From Medicago truncatula (Eukaryota > Streptophyta > Magnoliopsida > Fabales > Fabaceae): DNA of 64,000 nucleotides. Position numbers and translations under genes: made by a program. The notes under the pieces were generated by a model. That model was not told the DNA's origin. It worked only from the letters and a program-made list of their open reading frames with translations, and did not search any database. Below, piece after piece: positions 19,380 to 31,099 of the stretch. Location: positions 10,674,001-10,738,000 of the forward strand of contig NC_053043.1 in assembly GCF_003473485.1 (NCBI RefSeq). Direction: 5' to 3'. The stretch's first letter is position 1. The number at the start of each line of letters is the position of its first letter.

Positions 19380-21220
19380 CTATGGTAGAAGAAATTTTGA
19401 CAAATTTTACAAATGTATTGGGGTTGAAAGTTAATATTTCAAAATCGAGAGTTTAAGTAAGATTGAATCGATGGTTGCAACAATTAGAATTAGGCAAACC
19501 TTTTTGCTGGAAAAGTATCTTGGTTTCTCTATGGTTTATGGGCGGTCAACTAAGAGTGGCTATGGATATTTGATTGATAAAATTCAAAGGAGATTAGCCT
19601 CATGGAAAAACAAGCTACTTAATAAGGCGGGTAAATTGGCACTAGTTTAGTCGGTGTTGACCTGAATTCCCATATATTACATGCAGATTGCTTGATTACC
19701 CTCTTCTATTTGTGAGCACATAGATAAGTATGCGCGCAATTTTTTTTTGGAAGGGGAACAAGGATAAGGGTGTCCATCTTGTGGAATGGGATAAGATCAC
19801 CAGGCAGCGGAAAGTTGGTGGTTTGGGTATTTGATGAGCTCACGAATCAAATACAGTTATGCTGGGAAAGTTGGTTTGGGATATTCATTGTAACTCATAT
19901 AAGTTGTGGGTCTCTCTGCTTGGATACAAGTATGCTGGGGATAAGTTCTTTCTTGATATACATATATATGACCCAAGGTTCCACTGTGTGGCAATCTATC
20001 AAAGACAACGTTTCGAAATGGGTTCGACTATAGACTAGGAGATTGGTCTTCTTTCTTTAGGTATGCACCATAGACTAAATTTGGGAAGTTGTGTGAATAA
20101 GTTTTATATGTTGATATTCATGATGTCCACTTGACAATAGCTAATGTGATTCAAGATGATACTTAGGTGTTGGATTGTTTATATACCTAACTTACTTCTC
20201 ATGTAGTCGAGGGTATCTGTGGCACCCAGGTGTGTTTGAATGGTCAGATTCGGGATGGCTTTACGTGGAAGGGTAACTTGGATGGTGTTTATTTGATGAA
20301 AGTTGGGTTTAAGTGGCTTCTGAAGTGGAACGCAAGCGAGGATGAGGTTGGATCATGGAAGTGGATTTGACGTTTAACTGCTCTTGAAAAGATTAAATTT
20401 CTATATTGGACGGTTTTCCATGATGTTGTTCCTACAAGGTTGTTGTTGCACAACAGAGGTATGCTAGACACTAATAACTGTCTGAGGTGCCTCAATAGTG
20501 GTGAAAGCATCCTGCACTTTTTTCAGGATTGTCTATTTGTTAAGCATCTTTGGCTTGCTCTCGGATTTGACAATATTAACTTCTATTTGGAGAATTCTAT
20601 AGTCACTTGGCTGAGGCAAGACGCGTTTAGCACAAATAATTATTTATTCTTTGTTGGATTTGGTGGACACGAAACTCACTTTGTATGGAGAATGAGATAA
20701 TTTCTATTTTCTCCTCGAATGTAAAAATTTACAATTTTGCAGCCCTTCTTTGTTTTGTTTTCTCTTCGGTTTTATCCACGGATATAAGAGGTCGTTATGT
20801 CTTGGCATTTGGAGGAGAGTATGGTCGTTGTGTTGAATGTTGACGACAACAATTTTGGAAATCCTGGAATAACCAATTTTGGTTGCGTTCTTCGTAGTAA
20901 TGATGGTAGTTGACTACATGTGTATGATGTAAAGGTTGGTATTTCCACAATCGTACATATAGAGTTGTTAGCTCTGTTTCATGGCCCTAAAGCAGCTTGA
21001 GAAAGAGGATATATGTATGTCATCTACTACTCTGAATGTTCACTTAGTTTCAACCATAGTGAACCATTGATATCATTATGCTTGTAAGTAATGTGTATAA
21101 TTTATTACAAAGGAATTGGAGCGTTCTAGCAAACTGATGCTCCTGAAGATGTATCATAGAGATCGATTATTAGTTGTTTTCTTATTCTTTTCTTTTTGTT
21201 AGCTTTTTTCCAACAAAAAA
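19380..21220 (+). mobile_element. Degenerate LINE (non-LTR retrotransposon) 3' portion
   Basis: Broken frames show the order of a plant L1-type ORF2: reverse-transcriptase C-terminal region (NVLGLKVNISKS, LLEKYLGFS, LASWKNKLLNKAGKLALV), GGLG-type segment (VEWDKITRQRKVGGLGI), zinc-knuckle RT domain (LEKIKFLYWTVFHDVVPTR, CLRCLNSGESILHFFQDC) and traces of RNase H (NPGITNFGCVLRSNDGS). Several stops and frameshifts interrupt it. A short A-run at about 21210-21219 marks the 3' end. It is 5' truncated and inactive. Confidence 0.85.
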
Positions 21221-21605
21221 AAATGTGATTGAAAAGAGTATACATTTTTACATTGTTTTTGTGAAGTTTTTGAGTAATATTTTAAGAAAAAAAACATTGA
21301 TGGAGTGGGTCGGTCCGGGTGGTTGACCCGTTATGTCAACCCTGCTTTTTGTCATGACCCGCAAGAAAACTGCTGGATGGAAAATCCGTCTTTACTTTCC
21401 TTCCTCATTTTATTTCTCAAAACAAACACTATTTGGGCGTTTTGTTACACTCTCACATTTCCCTGTTCATCCATCGGATCGACAATCTCTATACCTGTAC
21501 AAGGAAAACAATTTCACACAATATCAGATTCTGATTCACTCATTCTTCCTTCGTTCTCCCTCATCATCAATTTCGATCTCTCTCGCTTTCTTTCTATTGT
21601 GAGAA
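21221..21605 (+). promoter_or_regulatory. SEC20 promoter and 5'UTR region
   Basis: This interval separates the LINE tail from the SEC20 ATG. The last 100 bp are pyrimidine-rich (TCTCTCTCGCTTTCTTTCT), typical of a plant 5'UTR. No TATA box position is claimed. Confidence 0.45.
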
Positions 21606-24600
21606 ATGGACAAGGTTGTAGAAGAGGTGGAAAGGGTGAAGAAAGAGTGGAACGAAACATGCATCAAAACACAGGATCACATCAATGCAATTGGAGAATA
21701 CGGTAAATCAGGAAGATCAAAAGATGAAAAGAATTCACTTGCTAGATTAAACGGTATTGCTCAAGATGGTTTAGCGCTTCTTTCTTCTTTGCATTTCAAT
21801 CTCGATCTTCTCGCTCCTCAGTTGCCTACACAACAAGAAGTTGATTCTGCTCGTCAATTGCTTCAATCATGGAAAACCCTAACTCAAAAGTACTCTCTCT
21901 TTCTCTCTGTGCTTGGTTTATAATTGATTATTTGTAAATAAGTGAATTGAATTTCTCGAAATTGCAGGGGTTTAGGGATTTGGATTTCCATATTTATGAA
22001 TTGTTGAATTAGTTTCTGTATTTGAAAATTGTCAATCAAATTAGTCTCTGTATCGTGATCAGAAATGTCCAGTTTGTGCATGTTTATAGAAATTTGTTTA
22101 GAGCTTCTTTGATCTCTATATTTTGATAAACAATTTCAGCAAAATCGTTGTTTGAATTAATTGATAGAGGGACTAAATTGATTGGTAGACTTTAATTTCG
22201 GGGACTAATTTACTATTTTGTAAATTTGTGGGAGGATATTGTCAAATTTATTCTTTGGAAGTAGTTCGGTGTAAATTTAGTCTTTGGAGTTTTTATCATT
22301 TCAAAATAGTTCCTCAAATTGTGATGGTGTTTTAGCTACTTCAATTGACTGTAATGAACTATAGACTTGTAATTGCAATTCCACTTTTTATGTGGACAAT
22401 ATATAGGTAGCTTTATGTGCAGACCAAACATTGATTGTTCTGTAGACACCCAATATGTATCAATTTCAGCTACTAATAGTTTAAATCACTTCGAAGGGAA
22501 TTAACTTTTGAGGGAAAAAAAAAAGCCTTCGATGATAAACAAAATTTGGCACTACAAATGCAAGTGGGTTATGGGCACTTTATGCGCTGAGTGTTTGTGG
22601 CTTAGACATTTTGTACTAATTTGTTCTGTTGGACAATTTGCTAAAGATAAAATACAATTTAAAGAAATTCGTTTTTAATTTTCTCACACACTCCCTATGC
22701 TGATATACACAAATATTGGGGATCACGCCATTTAGCAATCAAACACAATATCAATCAAGAGAAGGGGAAGGAAGGGAAGAAAAGTAGAATCAGAAAACAT
22801 AAAAACTCCTTCACAATTGTAAATAAGTGAATCAAAGTCCTAAAAATTGTAGGCAGTGGGCAATTTGATCTCTGAAATTGAAGATTGTGATTAATTTAGT
22901 TTCTCTGTCATCTAATAGGACCAGAAATGCTGAGTTGACACATTGTTTAAGGTATGCTCAACTCAGTTTGAGCATGTTTTTGGACATTTGTTTAGAGGTT
23001 CTTCGATCTCTATTTTGAAATCCAAAGTCAAAAAAATTGTTTGAATTGATTAACAGAGGATTAAATTGATTGGTAATCATTTCGAGGAATAATTTACCAT
23101 TTTGTAATTTTGAAGGAGGAAATTATCTTACACTTAATTTGTGGAACAGAATCGGTGGTTCACTCAATTCTAAAGAAAATGGATTTAAAATGAATGAATC
23201 ACTTGACTTTGAAAGTGGTACGCTGTCAATTTAGTCCCAGGATTTTTTATTATTTCAAATAGTCCCTCAAATTGAAAATATCTATTTATTTTAGTCTTTT
23301 CAGATCAGTCAATTTAGTTTTCGAAAATGCGTGACAGAGACTAACTTGATTGAAAAATCTCAAATGAAGTGATTATTTTGTTAATTTCAGAAAACAAGTT
23401 GACATTTTCCAACAATGCCATGACTAAATTGGCGATTCACTTGGTTTAATATAGAGATTAGTAATGATTGTGTTTTAATGTGTTTACAATTTCTGTTGAT
23501 AATATATGTTTGTATGTTTTGAACAGTTTGCGGATAAGTTTGAGGAATGCTAATCTACAAGCCAAGGCTAACTTGAGGAAAGCTGCTCAAGAAGAGGCAA
23601 ATATACTTACTTGAATATCTTTAACCTTAGCATTGTGGTGTTCATGTTGCTTAAATACTTTTCTGGTTTGATTTTCCAGTGTTATTGGGAACATCTTCTA
23701 GTCACTGACTCTGAACCTATTAGTTATATTGTGGTTGTGGTCGTGGTCGTGGATGTGTGCTATTTGTTTATAATGATGGATTGGAGAGTGCAGTGTAACT
23801 TATTCCGTTTTTATACGTTGCAGAGAGAACTACTTCTAGGTGGTGGAGAAGAATCAACAGTTCGCAGACGCAATTTGCAGTATGTCCTTGGTGCAATTTT
23901 CAGTTTGCCCTAGTTTTATTCATCGTTTATTCCCATTTCATTTGGCACTTGACATGATGCTGGGATAAAGTATTTTAATTCTCAAATCTGTGTTCTTCGT
24001 CCAGGACAAAAGCTGGAATGACATCTGCCGCAGAGAGCATAACAGAAAGCCTCCGTCGTACCCGTCAATTGATGGTTCAGGTTAGTAGTTAGGTATCTTT
24101 CTTTGTAAACTTTAGTTTGATCATGCTCCTGTGTTAGTATTTTGCCCCATCCTTTTCCTTTTTAAAATATAACCTGTTTATGAATGATTAATTAATAATT
24201 AGCATACTCGTTGTATCTGTGTGTTAATCAGGAAGTTGAAAGAAACACAAGCACACTTATGACTCTTGGTAGGTATATTTTTCTCCTATCCTGTCTATAT
24301 TAATGATTGTTGTTTACCATTCTTTCTATTGATAGGAATTTACATTGATGGTTAAAAATAGAGTTCAATATCACAAACCAATATTATTGAATCTTTAGAC
24401 TGTGATATGATATAAACCGATTATGTTCCTTATCTTTTTAGTATTTAAAACTCTCTTGATGTGATATGAGTACAGACTTATGGTGAAACTATTCAAGGAA
24501 ATTTCTATCCCCTGCCACTTTTTGGGCTTGAACTTTATAGGGTGTTTGGCCAGTGATTTTTAGCACTATGGAAGGCTTTGCAAAGGGATTGACATCTTAT

Positions 24601-26529
24601 CTGATGACGCTCCCCATTTTTATTGTGTGTAAAGTCCTTTCTTTTAGCTTCTGCTTTTTCCTTCCATGAATTCACCTTTTATCCCCCTTTCCTACCTTAC
24701 CCCTCCAAAAGATTAAGCATAACCTTGAAGCATAGTAAGATCTTAGAATAGAATTCATCCATTCTAGCCTAAGTACAGGAAGCATTAAAAAGAAAAGAAA
24801 ACTACATGAAGCTGAATATTGAAGAAAAATGAAGTTGACACATGTTGGCAGCTTGTTAAATCATGTTTTAACTTTTTAACAATTGTAAAGCTTGCTCTGT
24901 GTTAGAATTCATAAATCTGAATCATTTTATTTTTATTTGTATTCCATTAGCCCAAACTGTAGAATGTAATGCATAATTTTCCGAGATGCAGTTAATTACA
25001 TAGTGCAGCAAAGGTTAAGGATATTGTAGTTTGTATTCCTATATGTTGAAATAAAAAGGTCAAACTTTCCATGTGGATGATTTTGGTATGCAGAGCCCTG
25101 AATTAGGAAAGGTAAATGTGATGGGAAACCGGAGTACATCAGATGATCCTAGCCTCTGAAGTAGTTAAGGCATTGCAAATAGAATAGACTAACCAACTAC
25201 TGTTAGTTACAGAGGACTTAGGATAGTTAACAGGGCAGATAATTAAAAGGAGAGAAACTGGAGGGGAGGGCATAGGGCAGAGACTGCAGTTAGCATTCAA
25301 GGAACATTTCTTGACTTCCTCCTTAAATACAGGTGCCTTTTTTCTTCGAGTCCGGGTTTGCTCCATTTATATACCCTCCATTTGTTGTCCATTTATGAGA
25401 GAGATAGACACAAGTGATAGATTAGTGAGACCCATTTTCATAAGTGGGTCCCAGTAATCTTCCACTTGTGTCTATCTCATAAATGGAGGGTAGATAAAGG
25501 AGCAAACCCGGACTCCTTTTCTTCAGGGGGAGGCCGTACGTATTGATTGGCAGAGATCCTAGTCTAGCCGCAGAAGTATTCAAGGCATTGTAAATAGAAC
25601 AAACAGACTAACTACTGGTTAAGACTCAGGATAGTTGGACAGGCAGTAGAAATGAAAGAGGAGAGAGGATGGCATTGGAAATTTAATTTTGGTTGCATGT
25701 AGTCCAATCTCTCATATTCCCACGGACAATTCTTCCGTCTTGTATCTTCCATAGTGCCCTAGTTCTGATACCCAATGTTGTCAAAATTGTGATTGAACAT
25801 GTAGGATTGTACGATACACATTTAATGTAGTTAACCAATCCCGTGACACACCTAAAATCTCCTTTGCGTGTAATGTAAATTTGTTCACTGTTTCTGTTGA
25901 TATGCTGGTTGAAATTTTAGTTGAATTAAATTTCTATTTTGATGAGTTGTGATACTGATATTGTTTTCATCAATATGATTACAAGAAGTATGAAATAATC
26001 TTATTCTCTGTATTTGTTTTGCAAATTGCTTGGATATATAGATGAATCAACTGGAGTGTTAAAAAAGGCTGAAAGTGAATATAAAGGGCACCGCTCATTG
26101 TTGACGAGAACTAGAAATCTTCTTTCCACAATGCAACGTCAAGATATCATAGACAGGTATCGAAAAAAATGATTCTTTCCTGAATCCTACCATGGTGGGA
26201 GTTTGGCAGTATCAGGTTGTCCTTTTTTACTGTGCACTCACGTTGTTTGGTCTTTTTAAATCCTAACAATCAATTTGTATACAAACAGGGTGATACTTGG
26301 GGTTGGCTTTCTGTTGTTCTCCCTTGCCGTTCTTTATGTTGTTTCCAAACGTATTGGAATACTTACGTTGCAGAGAAAGGTTACTGGGGCCATAAAAGCT
26401 GGTATGATGGGCCAGGCAGGGCTAAGACCACAAGCTGTTGCAGAGAACATGAATCCTCATCAAGCCAGAGTTGATCGTGTTCATAATATAGAGGCTCCTT
26501 TAGAACAACAAATACATGATGAACTTTGA
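21606..26529 (+). CDS. SEC20: SEC20-type Qb-SNARE
   Basis: Seven exons: 21606-21889, 23527-23596, 23824-23879, 24005-24080, 24232-24268, 26042-26156 and 26289-26529. They give 292 residues, phases agreeing at every junction. The N-terminal region (EEVERVKKEWNETCIKTQDH) is helical. The SNARE-like segment spans ESITESLRRTRQLMVQEVERN through LLTRTRNLLSTMQRQDIIDR. A single hydrophobic anchor follows (VILGVGFLLFSLAVLYVVSK), then a cytosol-opposite tail of about 60 residues, longer than in most tail-anchored SNAREs. Sec20 acts in the ER-membrane SNARE complex receiving COPI vesicles from the Golgi. Intron 2 (23597-23823) uses a GC donor, since the family reading AAQEE|RELLLGG demands it. Intron 1 holds a tandem duplication, and intron 5 holds a MITE. 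The start is the only ATG giving the family N-terminus. Confidence 0.92.
21930..23300. repeat. Diverged tandem duplication inside SEC20 intron 1
   Basis: Blocks at about 21930-22345 and 22820-23300 share a series of similar segments in the same order: AATTAGTCTCTGTA / AATTTAGTTTCTCTG, CATGTTTATAGAAATTTGTTTAGAG / CATGTTTTTGGACATTTGTTTAGAG (in parts), and GACTAAATTGATTGGTA / GATTAAATTGATTGGTA. The offset is about 890 bp. Similar AGTCC-rich motifs occur in legume MITEs, so both may descend from one element. Confidence 0.7.
25125..25740. repeat. Duplicated repetitive block in SEC20 intron 5
   Basis: GAAGTAGTTAAGGCATTGCA at about 25157 recurs as GAAGTATTCAAGGCATTGTA at about 25573, followed in both by AATAGA, ACTAACTA-type motifs and AGGATAGTT. 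The palindromic MITE at 25348-25516 lies between the two copies. Origin unknown, perhaps a retroelement fragment. Confidence 0.6.
25348..25516. mobile_element. Palindromic MITE in SEC20 intron 5
   Basis: Left arm GAGTCCGGGTTTGCTCC pairs with right arm GGAGCAAACCCGGACTC. Pairing extends inward through GATAGACACAAGTG / CACTTGTGTCTATC. An 8-bp direct repeat TTTTCTTC flanks it (25340-25347 and 25517-25524). An 8-bp target duplication suggests hAT, though some MULE-MITEs look similar. Confidence 0.8.
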
Positions 26530-28013
26530 TACATTTCCAATAAATGGTGTTGTGTTGTCCGCAATTATTTACATTAAGAGATATCGTTTACCTTCACACA
26601 CAACTTTAGCACCCTTCCGATTGCTTAAAATGAAAAGTCTTTATCATCTTGAGAGTTGAAAAGCCATGTGGTACCTTTCTAATTAGAAGGTTACTATGAG
26701 AGGATTATTAAGCTGTTTTATGATATCGATTTTGAATTTTTTTTATCCTGTAGCCATTATAATTTGGGCTAGTGATCTCGTATTTGTTGACATAGTGAAA
26801 ATTGTATACAAGAAAATTTTGGAAATAACGTGTTGTCTCCTTGCTCTCTCACGGACACATCAAAACTATATTTAACAGCTGAAAAAACATGCAATCTAAC
26901 AACGAAGCATTCAATTACGCGGGTGCACAAGATTTTTATGAGATATTTTTCAAGATGAATAAACTTGTGTGATTCAAGTTGAGCTAATATGCACTTAGCC
27001 CATTTTCACGGGTCTTCGCTTCATTTAACTATAGCATAATCATTGAATATAATCCCTCGCCATTCGATTCTCTTGTTGCTTAACTAATATGGAGACTAGA
27101 TAAAAAATAATATAAGTGAATACAGGCAATAGTAATAAAAAAGTAAAATCTAATGTCTAAAACATATTTCACATTAATTTTAGTGGTTGATGTGATTAAA
27201 CGGGTGTATTAAGTGTTTATCAATCAATCCAATATATTATTTTGTGAGCGGTGTATCTCCAAGTAAGTAAGTTACAAAGACTAATATTTAAGTTGAGTAC
27301 AATTGTTCCCTCAAAAAAAAAAAAAAGTTGAGTACAACTGTAATAGGGGAAAAAAATTCTCGGTCGATTCAAACTGAGAACCTCTTATTAAAGTGGAAGA
27401 GATTCTTTACCTATCATCTTTAGTGTGTTGGGAATCAATCCAATACATTTGATCTGTATAGAGAATTTTTAGTGGTTTGGAGTGGAGAATTTTTGGAGTG
27501 TGGGACCCTAGAAGAGACAACAAAACTGAATAAATTCATGCACAAAGTATTATCCCCTTAGTATTTTCTCATTCCCTTAATTTAGCGTGAGCATTTTTCA
27601 ACGTGAGTTAACTCACAGTGATCCTTTGAGGATTGATTCAATCAATTTTTAAGTCGTTTCAACCGATCTTAAAAGTATCAGCGTAAATTAATTTTCACTT
27701 ATGCTAAAGAATGTCGAGTGTGAGTTAACGGTAGAGAATGAACAAGTTTAAAAAGGAGATAATCAATTTTCTTGAAACAATTTGGGCCACAAGCCCAAAA
27801 TGAGGCATTTGGACCACCAGCATCCTTGACCCATACAGAAAACACGCAGAGCAGATATCTATAAGACACTGTCACGCTCCTCCACACACCTTTTTCCTTC
27901 ACATTTCTCGTTCTCTTTCTCTCTCTCCGATCGAAGAAACCATCACACCTTTCTCCTATATCTTCTCCACAACCTTCGCTCCCAATCAATTCTCCAACAA
28001 CCACAACTAACCC
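26530..28013. other. Intergenic between SEC20 and ADF
   Basis: AT-rich spacer with the SEC20 3'UTR on the left. The last 120 bp before the ADF ATG contain a pyrimidine-rich leader (CTCGTTCTCTTTCTCTCTCT). There is an A-run at 27310-27325 and nothing else I can name. Confidence 0.5.
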
Positions 28014-29836
28014 ATGGTTCGTTTTCTCTATCTTCTTCTTTTACCACTCAATTCTTACACATCGATTACAATTTCCGCAAATTTTGCCTTTTTTTTTTTT
28101 TTTTTTAATTTAAATTATTTAGTATATACGATTGAATTAGTCCTCTCGAATTCATCTCCGATTTCAGCTCTTTTTGTTGACTATAGTACAATCCGAGCTG
28201 GATTTTTCATGATCTGATCTTTTCACTTTAGCTGCATTTTTTTTTTTTTTGCGAATCTCACTTCATTTTCAGATCTGATCTTGTTGTCGATTTCATTTTT
28301 TGAATTGGATTATTTTCAAATTAATCGTATAATACGATGATTTAGTGGATTATTAATTTATTATTACAATAGCTGATGAATTGTGGTTTGCTTTGATCTG
28401 TGTGGATATATTATCTGATTTGTGTGAATTTTATTTAATTATTTTGTTCGGGTAAGCTTGTGGTAGTTAATTATTGGTGCAATTTTTAATTAGAGAATAT
28501 TCTTTTTATTAGATTTATTTATTTTGTTTAAGTTTCTTTGATTAGATTTTTTTTTTTTAATTTTTTAATGAACTGAGATATGCTATATATTTTTAGCTTG
28601 AAGAAGACGCATCTAAACATAACTTGGCTTTTTTTGTTGTTGTTTACTTAATTTTGCACTGATCACTGGTATTTGTCTATATTCCATTGATTTGGACAGC
28701 ACTATGCTTGTATAAGGGTTATTCACTTTGTTAGCGGGCTAAGTATTGCTATAACATTTTATCATTCACCATGTATTAATTTAACTCTTTGTTTTTCAGC
28801 TTTTTAAAGATCAACTATTAGGAATTGTTTTGTTTGAGGAAGAGTTTGTCTTTGCCTTTGATTGAAAAATTGTCACCTTCTATCCGAAGATTTGTATATT
28901 TCCAATGTGATACAAAACTTTTAGGATCTTGTTTTTTTGATCCGTATGAATTGAATTTGGTATTAGGCTTTACAACACTCACACACGATATGCACCAACG
29001 ACTTGCGCTAGACTCTCTTGGACTGTAGAAACTTCAAAAATAGGCAATCATGTGAAAAAAAAAAGGTGGTATTTTTTTAATAAGTTTGAAGTGAGAAATG
29101 AAAATGGTTAGCAACTAAAAACTTCTCATTTGATTCAGACTTTTAGTATTTCTATCAGATCATTTTTTCCTACCGATACTTTGGCATGAACAGTCTTTTT
29201 CTTTGTATTTCTCTTTTTTGCTGAGTAACAAGTTAAATTACAAAGTTTGCTTATTTGTGTACAATCACATGTGATCTGCTGGTGCCTGGCATTGATGATT
29301 GATTATGATGTGTTCCTAACTGCAATTCTACAGGCAAATGCAGCATCTGGTATGGCAGTCCATGATGACTGCAAGTTAAAGTTTATGGAACTCAAGGCAA
29401 AAAGGACACACCGGTTCATAGTGTATAAGATCGAGGAGAAACAGAAGCAAGTCATTGTGGAAAAGCTTGGTGAGCCAGCCCAAGGCTATGAAGATTTCAC
29501 TGCATGCCTTCCTGCTGATGAGTGTCGTTATGCTGTTTATGATTTTGAGTATCTGACAGAAGAGAATGTCCCCAAAAGCAGAATTTTTTTCATTGGCTGG
29601 TAATGTTTGCTTTTTGATACATGGGTATAGTTTTCCTTGGTTGTTTACTTCCTATCTGCATTAATTCTGTTGGCTTTGTGTGTAGGTCGCCTGATACAGC
29701 AAGGGTGAGAAGCAAGATGATTTATGCAAGCACCAAAGAAAGGTTCAAGAGGGAGCTGGATGGAATTCAAATAGAGTTGCAGGCAACTGATCCTACTGAA
29801 ATGGGTCTTGACGTGTTCAAAAGCCGTGCCAACTAA
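28014..29836 (+). CDS. ADF: Actin-depolymerising factor (ADF/cofilin)
   Basis: Three exons: 28014-28016 (ATG only), 29334-29599 and 29686-29836, giving 139 residues, the standard plant ADF length. The first intron directly after the initiator ATG is a conserved feature of plant ADF genes and supports this start. Ser6 (MANAASG) is the regulatory phosphorylation site of the family. The ADF-H fold is shown by [35 protein letters not shown] and the long actin-binding helix [16 protein letters not shown]. The protein binds G- and F-actin and speeds filament turnover in the cytoplasm. Intron 1 is about 1.3 kb with T-rich stretches; in related genes this intron can boost expression, not shown here. 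It most resembles the ADF1-4 subclass. Confidence 0.95.
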
Positions 29837-31099
29837 ATAATGATTCTGAATAGTACAGGCTTTCTGGTGAGGGAGCTCCCCTTAAGCCTTAGTTAGTCAT
29901 ATTGAGATATCCATAGTTTGTGGGTTGGTCAACTTGACTAGGTTATGGTCTAAAATTTTCCAAAATTGTGGCATAAAGTGTATTGCACCTTCAACAGGCT
30001 TCTCTTGTTCCTGTGTATTTTGTTATGATTTGTGATTTATACAATCTTTTCGTTTGAGTGGCATTTTAGTATATCCTTACTGGGTAAATTTGTAACTGTT
30101 TTGTGTGATGATCAGACAACAAATGGGGTTCGCCTTTTTTAATATTGACACTAGTCATTCACTAATGCCTTTTGACTTCAGTAATTTCATTTTTTTGTTT
30201 TTCTGGTATGGATATTCAAATGCCTTCTGTAGTCTTGTTCATGCAAACTCTGTTTATTGGTTTGATGTAGTGATTAGATTAGTTAATGGATTAGGCACAG
30301 TAGTTACTAATTGGTTCCTATCAATCAAGTATTAATAACGATGCCTTGCTCCATAGCTGGCTTGAGTTTGTTGAAGTCTTTGTTCCTTTTGTAAGATAGT
30401 CTCACGGATGGAATAAGTAACTTCGTTTTTTTCTTTTTCTTTTCTGGGGTTTTTGTTGTTAGAATCCATAACCACAACCAATTAGGAAATGTGTGCTTGC
30501 ACTATGAGGTTCTTATGACGCACTATAAAGCCTGGGGTTAGGTTGGGATAATATGGTTGGATTTTTTGTGTAAGAAATCGAAAGATGAACGTGAGTATAG
30601 TGATTAGGCTGGGAAGAAGAAAGGAGAAGAACAGTTGTCATACCATACACTGCAAATTTGGATTAAAAAAACATAATTTGAATTGCGAATCAAAATAAGT
30701 TTTTTTATTTTATTTTTATTTTTATTGTACTAAGTGCTCCCCTTTGCGTTTTTAATTTAATATAAAAAAGTCATTTGATTGTCCAAAAGACCATGAGGCT
30801 CCAAGATTTTATTGCAATTTCTTCACACTACATGGTGAAGATTTTTTTTTAAGGAACTACACGGTGAAGATTTTTGTTGTTTTAAGGAACTATGATAAAT
30901 AAATTAATATTTGTAATTAAATTTTGATTTTAAGTTTCCTTCAAAAAAAAAAAAATCGATTTTAAGTTATTAAATTCATAATTCATTACTTCGGTAAAAA
31001 CAAAGTTAGATTCATTACTCAATGGTGCACAAAAAAAAAGTCATTAGTCAAAGTGTATTCTGCATGCTAAAATAAAACTTCATTATCGGTAATTTTTCC
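29837..31099. other. Intergenic downstream of ADF
   Basis: ADF 3'UTR then AT-rich DNA. A small direct repeat (GAACTACACGGTGAAGATTTTT versus ACTACATGGTGAAGATTTTT, compared in parts) lies at about 30825-30895. No gene or clear element. Confidence 0.5.

Noticed and set aside
28014-28217. 67-codon reading of the ADF start region as a separate protein
   Set aside because: The ATG is followed at once by an intron donor, as in plant ADF genes; reading through gives Phe/Leu/Ser-rich intron sequence.
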